A stretch of DNA of 64,000 nucleotides. It comes from Kuschelorhynchus macadamiae (Eukaryota > Arthropoda > Insecta > Coleoptera > Curculionidae). The stretch lies in the NCBI GenBank assembly GCA_030620095.1, contig JAUTXW010000329.1, positions 137,501-201,500 of the forward strand. The letters are read 5' to 3'. The notes under the pieces were generated by a model. The model made no database searches and was not told where the DNA came from. It was given only the letters and a program-made list of their open reading frames with translations. Numbering within the stretch: position 1 is the stretch's first letter; every line of letters begins with the position of its first letter. Positions 14,401-25,100 of this stretch are shown piece after piece. Made by a program: the position numbers and the translations under genes.

Positions 14401-17400
14401 GACCTACTCAGTTCGGCCGGGAGCTTCGGTTCTTCAGAGACCTCGGGGAAGAACTCATAGGTGTTTATTCCCTTCTCGCTGTCATCCCATATCTCTTGCC
14501 ATTTCTCAATCGTATGTACTCTTATCTGCCTTTTAAGATCGTTCCTCGTAGTGGCCCTGTCATATTCCCTGTCCATATGGATTATTCTATCGTTTTTCCT
14601 TCTACAATACATTGCATATCTTTCTGACAAAAAAAGGTGTACTGGCGGGGTACCCGCCAGCACACCTGCCGCCTCCGTGGAGGTTGAATTGTATGCTCTT
14701 GATATTTGTCTGGCAACAGCGCCTCTAACTGTTTCTAGTTTTCTTCTGATTCTGACCTTGTTAATTCTCTCGTGCCATATGGGGACACCGTACGACATAA
14801 TCGGGATGGAAACCATTCTATAAAGTGTTATCATTATATTCGTATCGACGTTTATCTTATTACTGATTATTCTTCTCATTCTATTCCACATATTTACCGC
14901 TTTCTCTACTACCCAAGATATATGTTTAGCAAAATTTCTCTTCGTATCCAACATTATCCCCAGATATTTGAAATGCTGCACTCTACTAATGTTTTGTCCT
15001 CCGATTCGGATTATAGGTGCCCTTTGTAATTTTCCTTTTAATTGTATAAATTTGCATTTCGGGATACTGAACGTAAGGCTGTTATTATTTGCCCACACTT
15101 GAATTACGTTAAGTATTTGACTCTCTTTATTTTCAAGAGCCATTCTACTATTTGCGGTGATCACCACAGCTATGTCATCAGCGTACGCGATGATATCGCC
15201 CTCATTATGATTCATATTCAGCAATTCATCCAAGACTGAATTCCACATACTGGGTCCCAGCTTTGAGCCTTGAAAGCAGCCCATAGAACTTCTTTTCTCC
15301 ACTGTTATATCATTAATACTTATCTTGACTATCCTATCTCTGAAATAGTTATCAATAATTCTTCTAATGTATTCTGGAATTCTTTTTTCTCCAAGACTAT
15401 TCCTAATTGAACCCCATCTGACGTTATCGAATGCCCCTTTAACGTCCAAGAAAATACTTATGGCATATTTATCGTTCGTCTCGTCGATAATATTTAATAG
15501 TTTCTTTATTGCATCCGTGGTATCTTTGCCGTTTCGGAATCCATATTGTTTTCTATTATGAAATTCCGCCTCGCCCATAATATCGAACATTCTATTCTTT
15601 ATAATTTGTTCAAGTATTTTCCCCATTATGGGTAACAGCGTTATCGGTCTTAGCTCTTCTAGTTTAGTGCCATCGGCTTTCCTATTCTTGGGGATTGGAT
15701 TGATTATCCCAACCTTCCATACTTTCGGGAAGTACCCGAACTTTAAACAATCATTGTAAATTCTACAGAGATATTCTGCAATCACTGGCATTACTGTCTT
15801 TATTATTCTCGCCTGTAACCCATCCCATCCTGGGGCCTTTTTATTCTTCATCCATCTAACTGCGTCCCATATCTCTGTCTCGTCTACCATACGTATATTG
15901 GCAATATATACTCCTGGGTTTTCAGGTTCATCCAATCTTTCCACTTCCCGTTCATCATCAGGACAAAAGTGATTTAAAATCACCGATGCGGTTTCTCGTT
16001 CGTTTCTCGTTATTATTCCATTATTATTGATAGCCGATGGTACAATTTTGATGCGATTCTTTTCCGCAGCAATTTTATATGGTAAACTGAACGGATCATT
16101 ACCCAAGTGTTCTTCCACGAACTTTTTCCAATTTTGGTTTTGAATCTTCTTAATAGTATTTTTAAATTTTTCATTTATATCGTTATACCTGTTTCTATTT
16201 ATGTTTCTGTTTATTTCAGTACTCCTTTGATATCGTCTTCTTGCGGTTAGAGTTTCCTTCCTTAAATTCTCAAGCCTTTCGTCCCACCACTCGGGTTTAT
16301 TGTCATAAACTGCGTTTCTCCTTGAACGCATCCTTGACCTCTATTATCGCATCCGTTAGCGAACTAGCTCTTAATTCTATATTCTCTCTATTAGGTTCCC
16401 ATACGGTCCTTGTTTCCAATTGCGCCATTTTTCTTATCATCAGATCCATCGCTCTGTTACTTTCGATTTCCCCTATCTACTCCTTCCAGTGCCATCTGGT
16501 TATGTTTTGTTCGATATTTATATTATACGTTATTAGCCTGTGATCGCTCAAGGTAACGATATCCCTTACTTTCCAGTTGCTAACTTTCCTCATTATTGCG
16601 TTATCCGCCAAGGTAATATCAATATTACTCCTAGCTCTGTTCGTTTCAAAAGTGTATGCGTTTCCTTCTAAGTTCATGATATTTAGACCTATATTATTTA
16701 TTTCCTCTTCTAGTCGGATTCCTCTTTCATTATTTATTTCCGCGTGCCACGCGGTATGATGAGCGTTAGTGTCACATGCGACAATAACCTTTCTATGTCC
16801 AATTTCTATGACTTCTCTAATTCTTTGTGTGCTTATTTCTATGTTTTCCCCGATCGGCATATAGACGCTCGCAACTATCAGTTCAGTCTCCTTATGTCTG
16901 ATTTTAATGAATACCGCATGAGTGTTCACCATTATTTTAAAGATTTTCAAATTCTCATTCTTGACCCATATGGCCACCCAGAAGGGTTCGCTGTTATTTG
17001 CAATTATTGTACCGTTGCATCTGACGGTCTCATATTTCCCGGTAATTCTGTTATTATATGTATATGGTTCCTGTATTAAAAGTAAGTCGATGCCCAGTTC
17101 TTGTGCTTTAATGATGGCGTCCAAAGTAGCCCTTTTCGATCTTTGAAGATTCATCTGTCCAACTGTTAAACAATTTAGGTTACTTATTGTTCTCCGTAAT
17201 CGATGTTACTCATAATGTCCTTTATCTTCCTTTGATATATTGGGCAATTTTTGTCCCCTGCAAAATGATCCGTCTTATTCATTTTTGCGTTTACACATAG
17301 TATGCACTTTCTTTTGTTATCGTCTTTCTTGTCTTTGCACTCTTTGGTGTTGTGTGCGCCCGCACAATACGCACATGTTAGCTCGGCACTGCAGCTATTT

Positions 17401-19083
17401 GCGGAATGCCCGAATTTCTGACATTTAAAACACTGAAACACATGAATTCTATCCTCCACTTTGCACGAATCCCATCCAATGAAAATCCTTTGCTTGTTTA
17501 GCAATATCTTTCGTGCACTTGGGGAGCACTCGATCACCCAATGGTTTACGTTCCTATTTCTTGGTCCGAACTTAAACTTTGGCGTTATTCTTATGTCATT
17601 CATTTCAGTCCCACTTTGTGTGTTACTCTCGAGTATTAAATTCTTTAATTCTTCGGCCTCGTATCTGCTAGGCACGTTAAATACCGCTATTCTCGGCATT
17701 CGCTTTTGACCTGCTTCCACTTTCAAATCCATCCCTTTAATAACTTCCGACTCGATCAGTTTGTTAATATCATCGGTAGCCGACTCAATTATAATTCCCG
17801 GCTTTTTCATTTTGTAAACCTTTGTCGGTCTAAAGCCTATACTGTTAGGATTTATTGCTTTCTTTATTGATTCCTTAATGTCGTCGCTACTTCTTTTATC
17901 GCTTTCCGTATTGGGCTTTATTATGACTTTATAAGTAGGGCTCGTTGTTACTCTCTTACCTCCAGGTATTGCAACTTTATTTCTCTGTAATGCGTTGGCA
18001 TACGATAGTTGCCTTTGTGGCTCCCTTAATTCGGTATTTTCTTTTTGCTTATTTATCTCCTTAATTATTTCGGTTTGTTCTCCAATCGTGGACCTTAAGT
18101 CTTCCATGATCGTTCTGCATTGTGAATACTCTGCCATCATTATACTTTGTACTTTAATATCCTCAGTAATTTTTTTAATCGACTTTATTCCACTCAGTAC
18201 CTTTGTCTTGTTTTCTCTATTTTCCCTAGTGAATTTGCTAACTAGGTTTTCTATACCTTCTATATATTTCTCTAGTCTCGTGAATTTATCCTTTAGTAGT
18301 TCTTATCCTCGTTTCCATTCGTTAGGGATTCCTCAGCTTTTCTCTTTTTCTGCGTTGCGCCAAATGAGAATAATTCTTTGCTAGCCGGTTTCTTTTCGAC
18401 TTCTGTCGCTTTCTCGATAACTTCTATCTCAGGACTTTCGTTTAGTCTTGCAAGCTCTTTCTCGACCTCCATTGTCCAGAGGAATTGGCTAACCGGATCT
18501 GCGGTAGACGTGGATGCCTTCTCTGTGTTTACCTTTTTAGGTGGATTTGTCTCTTACTTTGACTTTGATGACCGTTCGCAGTGGCCAACTTTAACCGCTT
18601 CTTGGGTGGGGGACCCTCTTACCCCCCCCCCAACTGTGCCTCTTAGCCGGGACTGGGAAGACCCGGCTGCTAGGTCTGCTTACCACGGGGCACCACCCCC
18701 GCCTTACTGCCCAGTCCTCGTTGCCCGCTAGGAGCCGCGAGGAGGCGGGCACACACTTTAACCAATAGCCTGCTGAAATAATACTTTATTCTCAACAAAA
18801 TAGAAAAATAAAATTATATCTAAAGTCCAACTATAGACTTTCTAAAAAAAAGGACAACGTGAAAAGGCGAACTTCCAGAGACGGGTCTGAAAGTTCGCCA
18901 ATTCGAACGTCTTGAAACAAGGGCTTAAAACTAAGGAACCTTTACAGCGGCTGATTATCGTACGTGTATCCTAGCAATAATCGCACCTCAGATAAACTTC
19001 ATCGGTTACGATAATGCCACTGCGCAAAGCTGGTAAATTGGTGCAGTACAACTCTCACGATCTTGCACAAAAATCTGGCTTAG

Positions 19084-19134
<51 letters not shown>

Positions 19135-22100
19135 TTTCAACGCTATCGGTTGACGCCATTTTGTTGGTGAAAACATATTCAAAAAAATGTGTTTTGACAT
19201 AGTACTCCCCCAAATACAGTGTGTATGTCAATGGTTTTCTACAACTCTCTCACGAACTTGCTGAAAAATCTGGCTTAGTGTTTTAAATATATAGATTTCA
19301 ATGCTATCGGTTGACGCCATTTTGTTGGTGAAAACATATTTAAAAAAAAATGTGTTTTGGACAAACATAGTACTCCCCCAAATACAGTATTATGTCAATG
19401 GTTTTCTCAAGTTGACGTTTATAGGCAAAAAAATATAATAATTTTGTCGTTGTAAAATATGTATAGTTTATTTATTAAAATTTAGCGTTTTACACCCTTA
19501 AAAAAATATAAAAATATTTACATTTCTTAAAGGATTCTTGTGTCCCCTAGGACTACCCCATATAGTGGAAATAATGTTTTATATATAAAGAGATTAAAGA
19601 TATTTGACATGTTTCACCTCTTGTTTTTTTAACTAACTGCTTTAACATTTCGTTTTTTGGGGGCTGCTTCATATTTTTAGGGCTATCGCGAATAATGGAC
19701 AAAAATGTTATTCCATTTTCAGGAAGGTATTTCATTCTGCTAGGTCTACCCTGTTTATCTGAAAAAAAACGCTTACCTACAAAATAATACAAGAAATTTG
19801 ACGTGTTTCTTTGTTTTTTAAGCTAAATGTTTCTGTTTTTTTTTTCATTTTCAGGTGTCTATTTTGTCTACCTGTTACCACCCTGTATAGTAAAAAAATT
19901 GTATATAAAAAAATGAAAAAGTTTTATATGTTTCACCATTTTTTGATTAGTTTTTTTCGTTTCCGTGGGACTACCTCACCCCTTTAGAGCTACCCTATAT
20001 ACTGGACAAAAATTATTTTGTTTATAAAAAAATGAAATAATTTCGCCGTTTTTCGATATAATACGTTTTTTTTAAATATTATGTCAGAACATTTACCCGA
20101 ACTATTTATGTTCTCAATTTAACTGTTATCTGCTTGTGGGCTCTCAAAATATGATTTTTTTATTATTATTATTTTTAAAAATATCGAAGATCTACGCTCA
20201 TGACACCCAAAATATAATCTCCGCCAAACACCGGGTCTATTTTTGGGGCAAATTTAAAAATAATCAGTTGGACCGTTCTCAAGTTATCGTTCGCGCAAAT
20301 TTTGTTCACATATTCACACACATCAGTACATGTTTTTCTTATTCTAGGGACTTAAAAACAAAAACGTCGATTAAACACAACTTACGCAAAATGTATCCAA
20401 TTTTCATAATTTGATGTAAAATATTTATAAAGTGAACTATTTATTAAGTTGCTACATATTTTTTTTATAAATAGAATATTTTTGTTACAGTATCGAACTA
20501 ACCAAATAAATCTTAGATTATAAAGTAGACTATGCAAACAACTGAGTAAATTTCTTATTCTATTAATATATATTGTGTAAGAAAACCAGAAATAAAAAAA
20601 ATGAGAAAAATTTGAAGTTAACTGATACAGTTGAAGTTTGGTATAAAGGTATAAAATAGAAAAACAGCATTTTCCTTTACCATTTTTGAAAATTTTCAAA
20701 AAAATCAATTTTGATACTATTTTTCAAGCAAAACTGAAAGATATACAACTTAGGGACCAAAACAAAATACATCGCAGGTGATTAGGGATGATGAAAAAAA
20801 CATATAAAAACTTAAGGTAAATGATATAATTTCTTATGCTTGCTTAAATAATATTATTTATATTATGTATCGAAACATTCCGTAGACAGACTAGTCTACT
20901 ACATGTTGAGGTATGTAATTATATTAAATATCTGCTTCAATTAATTTAAAGTTAAATATTCTTTTTCAGTTGCGAAAAAGCCAAAAAAGATTTTTGTTTG
21001 TCAATCTAAACGCAACAAATAATCTGAACACATTTAAAAGTAATGATGTTCGTATGAGAATTACGTTAATCCACTAAATACAGACGAAAATAGTTTTTTG
21101 TCACTATTTCACTAGAATATATTATACCGGCAAAATTTCTTGACGACCTATTTTCTACTGACAAAACGACTCACATTAACAAAATCAGCATGATATGATT
21201 ACGGCGACAAAATTTTGTTGGGGTTTTTATTTAGCAATTTAATAATTGTTGAATACATATTTTGGTGTTTGTTTTTCTTCTGAAATATTCATGTCAAATA
21301 CCATTCGAGAAAACAATTTGTAGGGAAAATTTTTTTCCTCTAATATTCAATGTTGTTGCTTCTTGAAAAATTCATGACATCATTTATCATTCCCGAAATC
21401 GCCTTGGAACAACTTTTCATATCAATCGAAAAAGTACCAAATGTATTTTCAATATGCGGGGCTTCCCTATAGCAACGGCAAAGTTCCTGAAGTAGTGGTT
21501 TACTGGGACTTTCCTAAGAGGTAAAGTTCATTCTCAAGGGAACTAAGTGCCAGAGGTCAGCAAAATTGATAAACCTGAGGAATGCTTCAAATTTAAATCT
21601 GAAAATTCTCAAAACAAATTTTAAATTTTTAGAATTGTCAAATTACTCTTCATAGATCGTTTTTTCTTCTAGTTTTTAGATTTTAGATTATTAAAAAATA
21701 CCCTCCTATTACAAAATTTAATATCACGCTTTTAATGTTAATATTATGTCGCCTGTTAACAAATTGGGAATACTTTTTCTGATTTGAATGTCTCGAGAGA
21801 AACGAAACGAGGCCATAGAGGGGTGTATTTCGAGCGAAGAGCGTTTTTTTGTGTGACGAGGCGAGAGAAGGCTTTTTTTCGACTCGTCTCGCAGCATCAC
21901 TAGAAACTACCAGCTCATTGGAACTATTACAAAACATTAAGAAATCACAAATCTTCAACTATTCGCACCTATAAAGAAAAATGGAAAGAATAAAAATGTT
22001 AATATAGATACAAACACAATTAATAATGTAAATAAGATGAACAGTTATTTTATAAATTCTGTAAAACATTCTCAACAACCCAAACAAGACATTTTTGGAT

Positions 22101-25100
22101 ACATATTGTTCAAACACTAAAGGTGTAAAAGAATTACTAACATTTGCCCTAATTACTGAATTTATTACTTACTACATAATAAAATATATTAAAACCAATT
22201 CGTATGGCTGTGATAATATAAACATAATAATAGTTATTCCACGTTATCCTACATTGTACCATATTTAGTGCATGTTATTGTTGTATGTCTGACTAGTCGT
22301 ATTTTCAAGTATGGAAGCAAGCTTTTGTATTCCCCTAGCTTCTAAACTTCTAGAGGATTTTTAGCCAGCAGCACTGTCTAAATGTGAAAACAAAAGTAGA
22401 ATTCAGCTCTTATATATACAGTTTAGATGTGAGGCGAGTAGAAAAGGTGTAGAACGACTGTTAAAAGCATTTTAATGGTATCAGAAGGCCTAATCCTGTG
22501 TCATATAAATTAAGTAATATTAATGTTAAGAAATCCTTCTTATCTATTACAACATTTATCATGTTCATAATTTAAAGCTACGGTTTTGGAAACCCATAAC
22601 TATTCTTACATGTCACATTAAAATATTCAAAGGTTCCTTTTTATATAATGTAGAAACTTCCAACGGTATTATGGACAATTTAGATTTTACTCTGTCAGTC
22701 AATAGTTTTAAGAAAATATATAAGCGTGAGATTATTTATTAGAAATTACTTCTAATTGTAGATTTGGAATATTAAGTATTCATAAGTAAAATATATTGAT
22801 AATATTTAACATTAGATATTCTTATTGGAAAATTTCATTAAGCAAACAATAGGTGACTAGTCACTGGCATGTGAGGAAGAATTGGTACTTGTTACCTATC
22901 TCATTGCCTGCTCTCACATACCTCTTAATACATTTTATACTATATCCAAAAACTGCAAAAAAAATAATTATGATTAATAAAATTTTACTTTTAAATAAAA
23001 TAAGTTTTATTTAAAAGTAATTTTTATTATTTTTTTTTCAATAATGAGGCGTATTATTAGTGGTTTAAATATGAAATAAATTTATTTTAATAAAAAATAA
23101 AATAATAAATATTCATTTTTAATTCCCTGGGTTGGAGGAAGTATTTGTTTAAAAATAAGCTTTTGTAACTATTTGATTTTGCTTTAACTGTACTCACTTT
23201 TTTTCTCTACATTTAATAGTTAAAAAACTGATAATTTTTTTTATTAAAAAACTAAATAGAATTTATTATGTAATGAATAATTTTGAAGAGAGTAAAATAA
23301 AACTACATTTAGAAAATAAAATATTGGCCAGTTTGAACAAAAAATACAGATAATTCAATTTTCAAATTAAAATGCGGTTTTGAGGAGTTCTATGAGATAT
23401 AAAGACTTTAACATAAGAAGTTTGAGAGTTGTTTTACTATATATCCTACCGGACGCGTTGTAGATGGCAGATATAGGAATGCTATATTGCTGTCCAAATC
23501 AAAGGTTCGGACCATAGCTAAAGCACCTTGTTGGGGGTGGCACCGTATTTAGGCCCTCTCAGTCTTCTTGACGCATTATCTCTGGGTGTAATCCTGACTG
23601 ACCTGTAAATTGTCTTATCACGTACCAAAATCTAGAGAACATCAACAACATGTTTTGACTGCTCGCACAGCAGGTGTAAGGATTTACCTGTGCGATATAT
23701 ATGTTATAGCATACCGGAGTTCGACGTTGTCAAGTCTACGTTTTTTCTAAGTTTAGGGAAATTGTGCACACTCTAAGCAATACTGGTCTTGGAATGACAT
23801 CCCCCATCTACAAAGTCTTAAAATAACGGAGATACCCATTAAACCCCATATAATCCCAAATTTCACCATACCCCTTAGTCGTCGAAGGGTCAGCTACTTA
23901 CCGAATTATGTCGTCGCTTCTAGTACTCTCGATACCCGATGTTTCTAGAAAACACTAGATGTACGAAATGGGTATATATAAACAATCAGCCGACCGTCGT
24001 CGAAACATCAATATTGGATATAGTGAAAGCATTTTAATAGTGCTGTTATTATTTTCGCCAGTGTAAACGATGTCGCGGCTATCATATGTGAACAAACCAA
24101 ACAGTTTCTGTTATATGTGATGAAGTGACAATGAAAGCTGAACGAAAGACGAAGAGAAAGATTTGTAAGAAAAGCCTACGAGTTATGGGTGTAAAGTTGG
24201 CGATCAAGACAAAACTTGGGCACCTAAAATGTGCGGCCACATTTGCTTAAGAACTTTAACAAGAGGGCTACGGGAACCTTAGGATCATGTTGATGATTGC
24301 TACTTTTTCTTAAGAAAAATCGTGCGGTTTTCTAATAATATCAGACATAAAACTGACAATGGCGATTCATGCCACCGGAGTACGTGCCCCCGAAAATTCC
24401 ATAGAATCTTACAATAAATAATATACCTATTATGTCCATAATAATTATTTGATATAAGCTTAAGCTACAGTAAAAACATTTACATTTTCCGGTATATTAT
24501 CATTATTTTCTACTAAAGTACCTAGAGCAGTTTAGTGACATACTCACACTTTCACGCGTCCCGATTTTTCGTTACAGATTGCCATAGAGCACGTTGTATT
24601 TTATTCTGTTTACTTCGTTTCTCTGGCAAGGGCTGTTTCTGCGCGGCTGGTAATGGACTTGAGTTTTTATTGAAATTTTGCGATTAGAGAAATATAATGA
24701 CGAAGTTTTATGTTAATTAAACTAAGCTAACCTTTAGTTTTGTAGAGGCTTCATATATAAGTAGATTATATTTTTCTTTTTGAGACTTTCTGGGATTTTC
24801 TTCTTTTTTTTAATAATTTAAATTACAGACATATTTACGTGTTATTAGTTATTATAGTACCAGACAGTAGTTTTCAAATGGACTGAACATTTTAAAACTC
24901 TATAAACGGTGTTCTTTTCTTTCTTTTAGTAAGTCGCTAATTGTATTTTAATTTATGTAATAATAAGCAATTCAAATTTAACAAAGAAAATTTATTTCTT
25001 CGTATGATGTTTAATAAAGGTTAGTTTATTAAACCTACACTTTAAAAATGTCTCCTTTTGTTTGTTTATATTTAATATTTAGACTTAAGTAATTCCCTCT

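Larger units (their letters stand above)
13195..19029 (-). mobile_element. R1-clade-like non-LTR retrotransposon with a U4 snRNA fragment fused to its 5' end
   Basis: The 5.8 kb insertion lies antisense in the Pex5 intron between exact 16-bp target duplications. In element orientation it has a U4-derived 61-bp start, a structured leader, ORF1 (18472-17184, zinc-knuckle protein), ORF2 (17154-14156, endonuclease plus RT), a 0.96 kb 3' UTR and a terminal run of 14 T. Few lesions (one stop and two frameshifts in ORF2, one frameshift in ORF1) and perfect flanking repeats indicate a fairly recent insertion. Clade assignment comes from the two-ORF plan, the three CCHC knuckles and the RT sequence style; no tree was computed. 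Confidence 0.9.

Noticed and set aside
14237..17709. Many + strand open frames across the R1-like element
   Set aside because: They are antisense shadows of ORF1 and ORF2; the - strand frames carry the conserved domains.
18971..19031. Functional U4 snRNA gene
   Set aside because: Only the first about 60 bases are present, with no Sm site, no 3' stem-loop and no separate promoter; it is part of the retrotransposed chimera.
20136..20414. Signal-peptide-like open frame (MIFLLLLFLKISKIYA)
   Set aside because: The hydrophobic start comes from an ATT/TTA-rich tract, and nothing downstream resembles a secreted protein family.
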